Shown: positions 32,128-45,500 of the stretch, piece by piece | Numbering within the stretch: position 1 is the stretch's first letter | How the letters are laid out: every line of letters begins with the position of its first letter | DNA from: Yamagishiella unicocca | Taxonomy: Eukaryota > Chlorophyta > Chlorophyceae > Chlamydomonadales > Volvocaceae | Assembly (NCBI GenBank): GCA_003116995.1 | Contig: BDSL01000068.1 | Location: forward strand, 1 to 64,000 | Length of the DNA: 64,000 bases | Direction of reading: 5' to 3' | The notes under the pieces: generated by a model | What the model was told of the DNA's origin: nothing | What the model saw: the letters and a program-made list of their open reading frames with translations, nothing else | Database searches by the model: none | Position numbers and translations under genes: made by a program

Positions 32128-35100
32128 CTGCAAAGACGGCTTATTATGAAACTGGCAGCAACGCGGATCGCGGGGTTGTATTAAAAAGGAGATATTGTAA
32201 AGACGTTATGCGAAGGCATTCTCAGGGACTTGGAATATTCTAAAAGGGTTTGGTGGCTGGCGAGCGGCTGCCGGGCCTGCGGGGTCGGTCGTCCACGTCG
32301 TTCGGGAAAACTTAAGCGTACACTAGATAGCGTGCACCACAACGTAACATAATATTCTATTGTATACACTAATTTATTTTCTTCCCCAAAGAGAACAACC
32401 CTTCAACAAATGTGAATTGCAAGATGCGCATCGAAAAATCCGTACTCAGTTGGTCACCCGCATCTGGGAAAATGTTTAGCATGGTGAATGTCTTGGCGTG
32501 ACTCAGGGACGATTATTGGAATAAATCAAGTAACAAGAATGCGAGAGTTACAAGGGAGGTGGAGCACCTACGAGTGCGGAAGCGCAACCAGGCGGGCCCG
32601 ATGGGCCAGACCACGACGCAGATCACCGGGCAAGAGAACCCGCCCTAGCCGGACGGGAAGGGGCAAAAGTCAAAGACGGCAGAACGAACACACGGAGAAG
32701 CCAGCACGCACAACTCAAGTCACGGGGGTTAACAAGCCACTCATTATTAGTGTGAGGTGGGACGAGCACGCCAGAAAGGACTGACATTTTCATGGGGTTT
32801 CGTGTTTCATAAGAGAGGCAAATGCGGCAGGCAGCAAGCTGGCTAGCGCAAAATGTCCAGCATACAGGCGCGCCAATGCGCGGTTTTGGGTGTGTCCAGT
32901 AAGGATTAAGGACGCAGAAGTACATAAGGGCTTTCGAAAGCACACCAATTCATTGGAGTCGAGACATTTGGGCTAAGAAGGAAATGGCCGCGAAAGGCCG
33001 GCGTGCAGAGTTCGGGCCGCTTTTGCCAGGCTTGTCCACAACAATACACTCCTACCTCTTAAAGATAAAAATCAGTAAATAAAGTTCTCTGGAAATGGGA
33101 TGACCTGCACTTGATCGCTGTAAACTCGCCACAACACATTTGGCGCGCAACTAGAAAACTTCAGATACGCGATTGCTGGTCATGCCGCATGAAGTTCAGG
33201 TCATGTGTGCGCCAGATCGGAACGTGAAAAGTTATGGAAGGCCCGGGATTCACGGTCTTGCCAAAACGCAAAAAGTCCGAATGCAATGCTGCAACAGGAT
33301 GATCGATGGAGGACAGATCATTAACTAATCTAACTTGTGCTGCCGGCCGATATCTTCAGACTGCCCGGGCCGGCGCAGGAGGCGCCAGGCCCCCAGCCCA
33401 GAGCGCTGCTTCCGCCTGCTCATAATTAATAGCCAGCTTTTTATTCCATATCTTGTTGGAGCTTCAGCTGCAACAGCAAGGATATGCACAGCAGCGGAGG
33501 TACGCATATGGTGGCCTGGTAGGGCTCCGAAACACGGCTACACAAAATCTGAGCACATTGGCAATTGAGCGCTTCGCCCGGGCTTGCGGACATGATAATA
33601 TTAATAGATAAGACAGCGACGTCTTACTATTATTATCTTACTCCTGAAAGGTATAGAGTCCTAGTGAACGTACGGCGATGGCCTACCTCTGAAAGGGTAC
33701 TCGTGTAAACACAAGGAGTGTCCAGGACAAATCGCTAAAGCTGTTTCGTGACATCAGTTTGGATGCAGACGTTGGCTGAACGTTTCGATTGGAATTGTTT
33801 GGGGTTACTGGCGCAGCGGTGAGCGGGCGCCGCAAAGCAATCCTTGCTGGAGGTCACGGGCACTATTCAATCACACAACATACTGTATGTTTAGGCTGCA
33901 TTTACCTCAGAGTCCAGCATAAATTATCTTTCTTGGCCTGCCGTCACACGGTTTTACGCAGCAAGCCTGCAAATGAGTTGGTTTGATAGAAATGAGTTGT
34001 TTGTTCTTTTCGCTTCTATCAACACAGGTGCGCGGTCTGAGAGGTCTGAGTTACGCTTGCATTTTTGTTTGGTTGCGAAAACGGATAAAATCCGTTACTT
34101 GGGACGGGTGGTCCAGGGCATTCATTATCGGCGCCTTGCATAATGGGACAGTTAAAGCCCACCCGACATGAGTCGACTGTTGGCCCCACGTGACCGTCTC
34201 GCCGTGAAGGTCCATGAAGCGCCGAATTGCGAGAAACACCCTCAACACCTATGTGATTCAGAAGAGACGTGGTTATCAGGGCGCGTATTCCCCCCTCCTT
34301 TGGGACCCCTTCTTTCCTTGCGATTGCAGCTGGCAGTAGTGTTTGCACATATGTCTGTACTCCGCTCGAGAGCACTCCGATGTGGCACGCCTGCCCATTT
34401 TCTGCCCACCTGCTACAATTCACCCGTTCCCGCAATACTTTCTCAATCAATGGTATACCTAGAAGGATCCAAGGTCCCCAGTCTACACCGCAAGAAAATA
34501 ACTGTGCCGTGCTTGACGGACGATAAAAGTATGGAATGAAATGGAGTAAATCCACACTTGAGTATAACACGCCATCGATGCTTCATGAACTCCCGATGGA
34601 AGTTTTATTGACTTCGCAACCGATCGATGTTTGCGCCATCATGAGCGTTCGACGGGAAGGCCAAAAGGCTCGCATTAGTCAAAGCTTGTGCAAAGGACAA
34701 GTGTCACTTCAACACCACTTACGTAAATACTTGGTGAACTTTTTACGTCGGGACAGTGCTAGGTCAGCATGAGATCGCGGCGAGCAGGAGATCATGGCGC
34801 CATCATAGTCGGTTACGAATCGGCGGCGAATCAGGACAGATGGATGCATCCCAATTGTAGATGATGAATGCGTCTTCTGCAATATGCTGTACGAATTGGC
34901 GCTTGGCGGCATGTTGTAGATGATGCGAGGCGACTGCTCGACCGCGGATCGAGTTCTGGATTTAAGGAAGCTCCAACATTTACGGAGACCAAAAGGCTGG
35001 CATACACTTATTCCTCTTCCAAGTCTACACGCACGGACGTCGTCGCTGGGCGCACAGCGTTGTCGAAGTGATCAGCGGTGTTGTTCACGCAGCGTCACCG

Positions 35101-35433
35101 CTAGCGAATGATTGCTGTGAAGCCCGCGACGGCGCATCATTAGTGCGGGACTTACAGTTTTCGTTTCTGGATAACGGCGTTCCCAGAGTGCACCCTCTGT
35201 CATTGCTGTTGTGCGGGAGCTTTAATGCGCTCTTGAGGTAAGCTGTCTCGCCGTTAACGATGATGATGTGTTGTGTTGATTATTGCCTACTCATGAAATG
35301 AAAGACCCGAAGCATCATCTTGCTGTCCCGATCGTGTTCTGAAGGGCATTTTCAGGCCAGTTATGTGGTTTCAATCAGGCGGCTGCGTTGCAAATTTCAG
35401 GCGATTTCACCCTCCATTGACAGGTTCGGCGCA

Positions 35434-35439
35434 TATATT
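35434..35439 (+). promoter_or_regulatory. possible TATA element of the metalloprotease gene
   Basis: TATATT about 96 bp upstream of the start codon at 35535. Weak evidence, position only. Confidence 0.3.
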
Positions 35440-35534
35440 CCTTTCTTTGGTCTCTGAACCTGCGCAAACGTGCGCGCGAGGCTGGCGCTTGGTTTGTCGT
35501 TTGGCGGGCGATGACTGTCAGGTCGCATTCAACG

Positions 35535-38500
35535 ATGTTTGCGTTGAGATCTGTTCTCGTCATTTCTCTTTTATATGGCGCTCAAGCTCAAGTAGTCGAT
35601 ATTGAGGCGTCGGGTTCGGCGACCGGTAAGTGCGTTCTTCGAAAGACGTGTCTGGCGCCCTCTTTCCTTATGCTGGAAATTTCCTACAATGATAACAGGT
35701 ACAATTTCGATATTGATGTCGTCGTTGTCCGATGGCCAGGACGCGTCGCTATATTATCTGCAAACAGACGTTGATCAACAAATCTACCGTCTGGCCTTCT
35801 GCGAGAACGTTACCCTGGAGGGCGTTGTGCCGAATTCACGCGTTACAATCGAGTTTAGCAAGGCTAGTGGAGGGGTTATGCAGACCTGCACCGTGCCTAA
35901 GCTGAAAGAGGGACGCCGTCTCCTGTTCGGTGACACAATATCAACACCGAGAAAGCCCACCTTTTTGTTCTACATTACCACGTTTTGTGGTTTTGGGGAG
36001 ACACCAGCAGCTACTCCTCAGGTTTGTGCATTTGGCTGTGCCGAGGGTTGGTGCGTGGGTATCTTGCGTGTCAGGGTTTCAGTGAATGACCGCACCTTCA
36101 CTTGTAGTTTACTTGCACATGTAATGCGACAAGATTTGTAAGGGGTTCGGGAAGCTGTGGCAGCAGGGCATACATCCCCATGCGTTGGTAGCCCTTGTGT
36201 TAACGGCAATCCCTGTCTACCACACTTTGCAGAAGGTGGAGCAACTTTTTAACGGTGACGGTATCATGTTGGGCCGAACTATGTCAGCGTACTTCGACAT
36301 GTGCTCGTATGGCCAGATCACGATTGACCCGTCTCAGGTTAAGGTCCTAAACCCTATTCGTATACCTTGTTCGGGTACGCTGGATCTGCCGTTCACGTTC
36401 CCATCGGGTAACGGTTTCGATACCAAGGGTTGTGAGAATGACAACATGCTAAAGTGGCACTACTATCTGGATACCGTCGCCGCCGAGCAAGGAGTAATCG
36501 CTTCGGATTATCATCACAAAATCATGCTCATGCCCAAGGGCTTCGCAAACACCCCCAGCACCCGTGAGTCTAAGACTGTGTCGTTGGGATCCAGAGCCGA
36601 TCACTCTGGGCCGCTGCCCAGACTACCATTTTGCCTGTCCTGGTATCCCGTCCTGGTGTCCCGACTTGCCATCACAACTGGCAGATACAATGCCCGTAGT
36701 TTCCCTTGTATCATACTCCATAGCCCGATGAGGCTGTCGTGCAAAAGCACGGCATATAGCCAATGCTATTGAGCAGCTCCAGTGGCAATATGCGCGCGAA
36801 GCGTTATTATGCCCAGCCCAGCCCAGCTGTTCGATTCGATCAAGTACGCTCCCGTCCATCTCTCCCTGTGTGCAGGTTGCAATGGCATCGCAGGTTCGGC
36901 CTCTGTCGGCCCCTGGCTTCGGCAGTACAGCTCTAAAAACAACTGGGGCACGGGATTGGTGTGGTGGAGTGGTGACAGCTTCGGAGATGTGGAGCTCCTT
37001 GTCCACGAAGTGGGCCACACGTTAGGATTGGCTCACGCAGACATCCCTGGGGGGTGCGATCTGCGGGACCAGTGCGACAACACGTGTCCGATGGGCGCCG
37101 CGTCCGGCCAAGGCATCCGCTGCTTCAATGCACCGCACAACTGGCAGGTGCGGGAGGTGGCAGTCGTGCGCTGTCGCTGGTCCGAGGGTGGGTAGGAAAG
37201 CATCGCCTCTGGGTGGGCAATTGCCGTATTATTTCGGATTGGCGGTCAATGGTCGGCTCAACGGGCATTGCTGACCTTCTTGCACCGCTGCGGCCCTCTT
37301 TTGCCCTGCAGCTCGGCTGGGGTGGGGCATTCAAGGAGCTCACGGATGCCAATCTTCAGTACGGTGTCCCGCAAGCGATTCCAGTGCCACGGCAGCTGAG
37401 CAAGCCGAAGAGTTATGTCTTAGTTTCCTTGAGCGGCATGGCGACCTCTCAGAAGCTTTACGTTGCTACTCGCATCAACACGGCGCCGTACGATCTGCCT
37501 TTTGTCAAGTCTCAGGACGGCAAGCCCTACGTCGTGATCCATAGTTATGCCGGTACGGCGACTGCACCATACGCGCGAACATCTTTACGAGGTACTGTGT
37601 CACGAGGCAACACCTGGTCTGATTCGGCAAGCGGATTGGTGGTGAACTTTGCGGAGTGGGACGGCGACGCAGCAACGGTGACGTTCTGCCGTCGGAAAGG
37701 TAGCACCGAGCAGACGTGCGGCGATGGCAAGGATGATGACTGTGACTTCCTGCCTGACGCCTTCGACCCTGACTGCGACGGGCGCATGCCTGATGACTTT
37801 GACAGCTCCAGTGACAGCCGCCCACCACCGAAATCTTCACCACCACCCACTCGAGGCCGAGGCGGTGGTGGCGTCGGAGTGGACGGCGGCATCGTAAGGC
37901 CCTCGAAGCAATCACCACCTCCCCCGAACCCTACGTCGTCCCCGCCAGCGAGGCCGCCGGTCTCACCGCTCCCCAGCCCATCCCCGCCGCCGAGCGCCCC
38001 ATCCCCGCCGCCGAGCGCCCCGGCCTCGCCGCCGGCGCGACCGCCGCCGCCACCACCGAGGGCCCCCAGTCCTCCGCCGCCGAGCCCTCTCCCGAATCCC
38101 CCTCCCCCTCCGCCGCCCCCTCCCCCTCCGCCACCGCCAAATCCTTCGCCGCCACAGCCCTTGCCGCGTCCCCCGGGCCCTCCGCCGCCATCACCCTTGC
38201 CACCGCCGCCGAGTCCGCCACCCTCGTCCCCGCCGCCAACCCCATCGCCGCCACCACCTTCGCCGCCGCCGCCCTCCCCCGCCCCCCGGCCCCCCCCAGC
38301 CCCGCCGCCGCCGCCGCCACTTGTGCCTCCACTGTCTCCCAGCCCTAATCAGCCGCCCTCCCTACCCCCGCAGTCACCCCTAGCGCCCCCCCCACCACCC
38401 CCGCGCCCATCACCGCCACCACCACCACCTCCCTCGCCGCCACCACCAAGCTCGCCACCACGACCACCGCCGTCACCGCCACCGGCACCGCCATCGCCGG

Positions 38501-40308
38501 CACCGCCATTGCCGTACCCACCGCCGTCACCGCCGCTGTCGCCGCCGCCAACACCGCCGCCACAGCCGCCACCGCCATCGCCGCGACCGCCATCACCACG
38601 ACCACCATCTCCGCTGCCGCCATCGCCACCATCGCCGCCGCCGCCAACACCGCCGCCATCGCCGCTGCCGCCATCACCACGACCACCTTCTCCGCTGCCG
38701 CCATCGCCGGCATCGCCGCCGCCGCCAACACCGCCGCCATCGCCGCTGCCGCCATCGCCGCGACCGCCAACACCACAACCACCATCTCCGCTGCCGCCAT
38801 CGCCACCACCGCCGCCGTCGCCTCATCCGCCGTCGCCACCGCGGCCATCGCCGCCCCCGCCGTCGCCGCCGCCGTCGCCGCCGTCGACGCCTCTGTTATC
38901 GCCGTCGCCGCCGCCGTCGCCACCTCCATCGCCGCCGCCACCCCCACCTCCATCCCCTCCTCCTTCACCACAGCCTCCTTCGCCGTCGCCTCCTTCGCCG
39001 TCGCCTCCATCGCCGCCGCCTCCATCGCCGCGACCGCCATCACCGCGGCCGCCGTCACCGCCATCTCCGCTGCCACCATCGCCGCCACCGCCATCGCCGC
39101 CACCCTTGCCGCCACCGCCGTCGCCGCCGCCACCATCGCCGCCGCCATCGCCGCCGCCATCACCACCGCCATCTCCGCCGCCATCTCCGCCGCCATCACC
39201 GCCGCCATCACCGCCGCCATCACCGCCGCCATCACCGCCGCCATCACCACCGCCATCACCGCCGCCATCACCGCCGCCATCGCCGCCGCCATCTCGGCCG
39301 CCATCGCCACCGCTATCGTCACCATCCCCGCCCCCGTCCCCGCCCCCGTCCCCGCCGCCGTCCCCGCCGCCATCCCCGCCGCCGTCCCCGCCGCCATCCC
39401 CGCCGCCATCCCCGCCGCCATCCCCGCCGCCATCGCCGCCGCCATCCCCGCCGCCATCCCCGCCGCCATCCCTGCCGCCATCCCCGCCGCCATTGCCGCC
39501 GCCATCGCCACCGCTGTCGTCTCCATCCCCGCCGCCATCCCCGCCGCCATCCCCGCCGCCATCCCCGCCGCCATCCCCGCCGCCATCCCCGCCGCCATCC
39601 CCGCCGCCATCCCCGCCGCCATCCCCGCCGCCATCCCCGCCGCCATCCCCGCCGCCATCCCCGCCGCCATCCCCGCCGCCATCCCCGCCGCCATCCCCGC
39701 CGCCATCCCCGCCGCCATCCCCGCCGCCATCCCCGCCGCCGTCCCCGCCGCCGTCCCCGCCGCCATCCCCGCCGCCATCCCCGCCGCCATCCCCGCCGCC
39801 ATCCCCGCCGCCATCCCCGCCGCCGTCCCCGCCGCCATTGCCGCCGCCATCGCCACCGCTGTCGTCACCATCCCCGCCCCCGTCCCCTCCACCATCGCCG
39901 CCGCCATCCCCGCCGCCATCCCCGCCGCCATCCCCGCGGCCATCCCCGCCGCCAATTCCGCTGCCATCGCCGAATCCATCCCCGCCGCCATCGCCGCCGC
40001 CATCACCGCCGCCATCCCCATCGCCGCTGACGCCGCCGACGCCATCGCCGCTGGCATCGACGACGAGTGCGTTGCCGCTGTTCCGGGAGTCACCATCGCC
40101 GCCGCCACCACCACCACCACCCCCGCCGCCGCCACCACCACCTCGGAATCGGAAACCGGGGAAGCGGGGGCAAGATGATGGGGAGGAGACGGCTCTGCCC
40201 CGGCCTCCTCGTCCGCCCCGTTCGCTTCGGCGCCCCAGGCCGATAGTGATATCTTGGGACGACTGGGGCGATATGAACATGTTGGGGCGTCGAGTATTGA
40301 AAGGATAG
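35535..40308 (+). CDS. gametolysin-type matrix metalloprotease (peptidase M11) with Ser-Pro-rich extension
   Basis: Secreted zinc protease of the gametolysin/VMP type, acting on Hyp-rich cell wall or extracellular matrix. Five exons: 35535-35625, 35699-36021, 36233-36563, 36876-37147, 37312-40308; in phase, 1337 aa. Signal peptide MFALRSVLVISLLYGAQAQ. The catalytic site VHEVGHTLGLAHAD gives the HExxHxxGxxH zinc motif at residues 292-302; NTCPMGAA about 18 residues later is a candidate Met-turn. Upstream YFDMCSYGQITI is family-typical. Residues about 475-495 (CGDGKDDDCD, DAFDPDCDG) form an Asp-rich MopE-like metal-binding motif. Then about 740 residues of (S)PPP repeats (arabinogalactan/extensin-like, expected to be hydroxylated and glycosylated), and a basic tail of about 55 residues (PGKRGQDDGEET, PRPPRPPRSLRRPRP). 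An ATG at 35511 would add eight residues. Confidence 0.93.
37905..40145. repeat. CCATCCCCGCCG coding repeat (PSPP)
   Basis: The last exon of the metalloprotease carries hundreds of Pro/Ser codons. Between about 39120 and 39990 the 12-bp unit CCATCCCCGCCG repeats almost without change and larger blocks are duplicated (compare 39316-39500 with 39514-39860 and the copy beginning near 39862). The array suggests unequal exchange. It makes open antisense frames of 513 and 734 codons (Gly-Asp and Met-Ala-Gly repeats) that are artefacts. Confidence 0.95.
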
Positions 40309-40590
40309 CGTCGCACCTGTGAATGTACGCCGTACCTGCCGGGCGTGTACTGCTGCAACACCATGAATGAACGTACTCACAACGAATGTTGAATGGACTG
40401 TTTCGTATTTTGGAAAGTTTTGCCTCGCCAGATCGGGCATAAGAGTGCGCGCCTTGCTTTTGTTGTTTCTCATGATGAGATGTTTGAGCATTGCTATCGT
40501 CTGCCTGATCGGGGTCTCCAGTGCAACCGTGTGTTAGTGGTCGCGACACTCGACTTTATGTTTAGCGTGTTTGGGTTAGTTCGAGAAGAG

Positions 40591-40595
40591 TGTAA
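40591..40595 (+). terminator. poly(A) signal TGTAA, metalloprotease gene
   Basis: TGTAA 283 nt after the stop at 40308, in a sequence of lower GC content consistent with a 3' UTR. Confidence 0.6.
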
Positions 40596-41560
40596 CATTA
40601 GGTTAGATAGGGAGAAGGCGTCCCTATGCTCGTTTGCGATGCGTTGTAGTAGTGTATGCAGCGATGTCATCGTGCATGGAAAGCACGGTGTGTGTGTTCT
40701 CTGTATGCTGACATGTGGTGCCTTCCGACTGCTGACATTCGGATGGGTGTGGACCTGAAACAGAGTCCATGCCTGCTTGCCGGCACGTTACCCATTAAAT
40801 GCTGCCAATGCGGCGTGGCGACAAATCCACGCATTACCACAACTATCCGTCTTGAAGGAGAGCCGAATGAATAGAATGAAGCGTGACATTGACTTGAAAT
40901 GACTGGACTCCCCAGTGCGAGTGGCCGTCGAGGCTATCGGGATAGAGCTTAGCTTGTCGGACAGATGTGCAAGCTGTGCAGTGGTTTAACTAGAGTTGCC
41001 TGTTCGGGCCTGTTCGGGCCTGTTCGGGCGGATGAGGGTCGTTGACAGTGCGCTCACGGATCGTCGGGACCAGGCCGTGATGTCGCCTCATGTTTGCACC
41101 TTTGGAAGCTGGCCTTCGGTGCAACCCGGGATGTGTCCTACTAGCAGTGCAGTGCAGGTTTAAAGTGCTGAAGAGGAGCACGCATGGTATTAGCGTGTTC
41201 GTTGCATCTGTGCAAGTCCCCATGACGGAAGGGCAGCGAATACTTCCGAAGCTGTTTGTTTGAGACGTTGGTTTAAATTTTTAATGGCTGTACCGGTATT
41301 TGACCTCAAAGGTCGAGGCCACGCAAGCACGCACTGGTCTTTTCTCGTTTCATTTGGTGAATGTAACGTGCTTGATAGGAGATCGACTGACGTGCAGCCC
41401 CCAGTGTGCCCAACAACGCATGCGCGGTACGTACGCTGCCACGACACACTGGCTGTTTGACACAGCGTGCGCGAGTTGACACAGCGTGCGCGAGCCATGA
41501 GGACATGCTGAGAAGCAGCGGCAGGTGTAAGGCCTGGCCTTGACAACAGCGGCTGCTAAA

Positions 41561-41919
41561 ATGACGACGATTCCGGAACGGCAGAACGGGAGGGTCATCT
41601 TGGCCGACGGCGTCAGTGAACAGGACAGATGTAAGGCCCAGGAGCAGCTGGTGAATGCCGCGAAAGAGCATCCGCGCGACCTCGAGCTTTGCCTTGAGCG
41701 CTTTTGGCCACACATTGGGAAGGTGCACCGGTACCTTGGTTGCAAGTTGTCACGACACACGTTACAAGAGACAGCAACATCGCTCAAGCAACCATCTTGT
41801 ACAAGCCGAACGTCGAGGAGATGATGTCTGTACGCGCTTGGAACCGACCTCTGCCTTTTGCCCAAAGTACCAACTATGACGCACCAGGCAAAACCGCATC
41901 CAAAGGAAAGTGCTATTGA
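41561..41919 (+). CDS. candidate small gene, splice structure unclear
   Basis: A good start context (GCTAAAATG) opens MTTIPERQNGRVILADGVSE and continues QLVNAAKEHPRDLELCLERF to WPHIGK, ending at an AAG|GTGCAC donor (41723). A second segment in another frame reads NIAQATILYKPNVEEMM, then SVRAWNRPLPFAQSTNYDAP, KTASKGKCY and stop (41919). They join in phase if the intron is 41723-41805 (acceptor ACAAG) or a 38-nt intron 41731-41768. Neither acceptor is ideal, so this is a short gene with a weak intron or a frame-shifted remnant. No family recognised. Confidence 0.35.
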
Positions 41920-42586
41920 CAAATAATGTGGAAAGCCAGCAGGTATCAACTGCCGTAGCACAACTCAGGTTGTGCCGTATGTACAAGACCAAAATAAAAG
42001 TGACTCTCATCGACGCAATCGCTTGCGCCGAATGCACACCCTGTGTATTAACAGTCACGAGCACATGCAGCACCATAAACGACCTGTTAACGGAAGGAGC
42101 TTAGCTTAGAGTCAGTCACGCGAAGAACTAAGGCCGTTTACGTGCACAGCAGTCCGACGAGCACGCAGTAAAATAAAGGCGCGACAACTAGAATCAGCAA
42201 CGTCAGTCACGCCCGCATAATGCACGCTCTGCACACAAAATCTTCCTGTAAGAATTCACGATACCCGGAAACCCTTTCGTGCACAATGCGCGAAACCGCC
42301 ATGCGTCCTGCGAAAGAGCACCCCGGGCCACGCCGTGCATGAACGCGTTCGAGCCCACCGGCAGCCAGCCGAATCACACGCCGATAACGATTTCACCGGC
42401 CGCGCAGCAATCCTTCATGGCCCAGGTTTGTGTGGATACGCCGGCGAGGAACCGAGCATCAAGGTGGATGCCCCCACGCGCCAGCGTTCCAGGTGCATTC
42501 CGAGAAGCCGGGATTAATAACATCCCATGCCACCCGGTGCTCAGGGCTACTTAATGCAAGCACGACAACCTCCATGGGCACGCCTC

Positions 42587-45500
42587 CTACGGCGCCGGGC
42601 CGGAAGGCTTCACCTCGTTGACCAACTCCCTGCCTAGCCTGAAGTCTGCGATGTTCTGGCAGGTGGTGTTGGCGATGCTCGTGAGAGCCTCCTGGGTGAG
42701 GAACGCGGAGTGTGGCGTCACCAGCACCTGCGGGTAGCTGAGGAGCGTCTGCGGGGGAGGGTCGGGGAAACAGCGCGAAGGGGCACCGGCGGAATGCAGG
42801 TTGAGAACATGCCGAGTGTAGCCATTGTACGACGTCAACCACGTCATCCAACAGGCCCCACACACATGTTGGCTGACGTACCCTGAATTTGCGATCCCAC
42901 TTGCTCATACGCGTTCCCGTCTCGTACATCGTGTGGTCCTGCGCATCCAGAAGGATTGTGGGGCGGGATGAGAGAGGGGTTTAGAAATGGGAAAACGAGG
43001 AAAGGGCCAAGAAGCAGGTATTCAAAGGCGGCTCCGCATTCACCACACACGGCCCGGCCCGGCCAGCTACCAGACCAAGCAGGTCGTACTGCGGGCAGCT
43101 AGTCTGGCATGTTCACTGCCAAGCCCCCTACCGTTCCAGGGACTCAGCGTGCCGCCTACGCCCTGTGCCCCCGACCTGTAAGGCCGACCCCACACCACAC
43201 CCCCAACCTGTTGTCGTGACACCCGTGTGTGCCAGTGTGTTCAAATCCTCAGCTCCAGCTACTCCCCCGAGCCCACCCAGCCCTCCTGACGCACCACGAA
43301 GAAGAGGCTGCCCTCGTTCTCGTACACGTCCAAGCCCAGCGAGCCAATCTGGCCGCTCTCCAGCGCGTCAAACAGGGCGTCGCTATCGATGAGGCCGCCG
43401 CGGCTAACGTTGATCAACATCACGCCCTTCTTCATGCGCTGGATGCTGCGTACACAGGAAGCAGCGCCCGGTGCGCCGGTGATCAGGGCGTGGGTCAATG
43501 CCGAGCGCCAAGGCGTGCTGCTATTTCAAAGCTGCCACATCCTCCCCTCTTTGGGATGTACATCACAGACGAAACCGAAGCAGGGAGAATGCGGTATTTG
43601 CCTCGAGTCATGGCACAGGTTTCGAGGAGTGGGATTGCCGGGAAATATTTGGACTTGTGCCAACCAGCGAACGGGTGGCGCAGGCAAAGCGACGCAGCGC
43701 TGCACCCGGATCGCCTGCGCTCATACCCTTAATGTTGCGCACGTGGTGCCGTGTTCCCCACGCTTGCCGGACGCAGCCCCGCACTCACGACTCTGAGTTG
43801 ATCAGGTGGAAGGTGGACGGCAGCAGCGGGCAGTGCAGGGAGATGATGTCGCACCGGGCCAGCAGCTCGTCCAACGAGACGTACGGGATTCCCATGTGCT
43901 CCACCTTGGGGTTTGGACGAACATCGTGCGCAATCACTTCGCAGCCAATGCCCTGCAATCGGCAAAGGTCACCACACGAACTTGCAGGGTGCGGTTACAG
44001 AGCAAGACAGAAAGACAGTGGAAAGACGGGTGGTGGTCGCGTCCAGCATCCTGCTGATCCTCAGGCGAAACACAATCCCTCGGAGTAATGCCCACCCCGG
44101 CTTCCTATTACACGGGTTTTCCTCACAACCCCGCCCCTATGGCGAACAACCCGCTCCCACCTTGAGGATCCTGCACGCCTGCGCGCCGATTGCGCCCGTA
44201 CCAACGATGCCAACGACCTTGCGCCTCAGCTCGATGCCAACCAACCCGCTGAGGCTGTAGTTACCCATGCGGGTGCGGACATAGGCTTCGTGCAGATGCC
44301 TGGGAGTTTGGGGAGGCGACAGGGGCCATACGGGCAGCGGCGCTTGGAATAGAGGCCTGGGCACAGAAGCGGGCCTAAGTTTACCGATACTCGCCCGCAC
44401 AAGCATGCGGCGTGATCATTTCGCATATGTTATTGCTTCATTGACACGGCGGTCGACGCGTTCGATATTGCTTCATTGACACGGCGGTCGACGAGTTCAT
44501 GTTCCGCAACGGATTTCGTAGGTAACGTCCACGTGCCACGGCCTGTTGGACGTACAGCTACCGGCCGACCGCCCCATTGCTCGACGGCAAACGAGCGCCG
44601 ACTGGGCAGCCAACCACCACAATCGCACATAGGTGTTGGCGCGGGTTGCCTAATTAGGGAACCCATCCCATCCCTTCCCGCGCGCCCGTCCCGCCTGCAG
44701 GCAGCACGGCCGTTAGGCCCATCTCAAGCAGCACCTGTTCAGGGCGAAGATGAGCGCCACCGCGTGCTCAGCCACGCTCTCCGGGGAGTAGGTCGGCACG
44801 CGGACAACGCGGATGCCGTACTTGTGGCATGCCTCCACGTCCACGCGGTCTGCGAGAGCCGCGAGGCGCGCCACGGGCGGCAGGAAGGCACACTCAGCAT
44901 GCGGTGCACGGCAGCCCACGTGGTCCGAAATGGGTTGACTTGCCTCTGATATGCCGCTGACCCGCCTCCCCACCTTGGTTCAGGAACCCCACCAGCCCGG
45001 GCCTACCAAAGCCAGCGCACCGCAGAGCGACCAACTTGACACCACCCGCGGCCAGCACCTCCACAACCTGGGGGGTTGGACGGGGGTGGAGAGGGGACTT
45101 GTTGGTCGGCACCTATAAGATCAGTAAAATCGATTAGAGAAAGGTCCGGAAACTGGGGGTGGGGGGCGAGGGAGGGCCGGTGCGCAGCGTCTAACCGAGA
45201 AGCGGTCGTGGGCAGGGAGGTTCACGCAGACATATGGGGTGGAGGCATAGAGAAGCAGACCTACGCCAGCTGCGGTGATATCCTGGATTTGTGGGCTGGG
45301 CCATTCGTACAGTCCAATCCTTATTCCTAAAAAAAAACAGATAAACTGGTAATCGAAAATTGGGATATTGCCGGCTCCGTGAAACGGAGGGCCGGCGTCA
45401 AGGGCACCAAGGCTGCTACATCGTGCAAACGGTGGCAGGACGCAACAGCTTGATAACCACCCTTACTAACTCCTTTCAGATCGACATTCCAGGCGTTACT

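Larger units (their letters stand above)
31455..35534. other. 4-kb region of lower GC, no firm gene
   Basis: After the RD-repeat gene. One segment on - (32127-31948), behind a good TTTGCAG acceptor, reads like protein (PLPTFLVTNEMTQGMVHWYT, then DPIEEYPIHVEARMASE, stop TGA) but no partner exon was found. A possible signal-peptide exon lies at 31759-31654 (-). An imperfect A/T-rich inverted repeat around ATAAGAC AGCGAC GTCTTA is at 33593-33645. The rest shows no coding signal. The last 300 bp must hold the metalloprotease promoter. Confidence 0.45.
40309..42586. other. mostly non-coding; 3' UTRs and small repeats
   Basis: Holds the metalloprotease 3' UTR and the 3' UTR of D-LDH (-). A three-fold 10-bp repeat CCTGTTCGGG is at 40998-41029, and a two-fold repeat containing GACACAGCGTGCGCGAG at 41459-41495. 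One candidate small gene (41561-41919) is listed separately. Confidence 0.5.

Noticed and set aside
38345..40549. Open frame of 734 codons on - with Met-Ala-Ala-Gly repeats, and a 513-codon Gly-Asp frame on - (38823-40364)
   Set aside because: Both are exact antisense readings of the metalloprotease SPPP-coding repeat. A 12-bp repeat without stops is open in several frames, and no splice or start context supports them.
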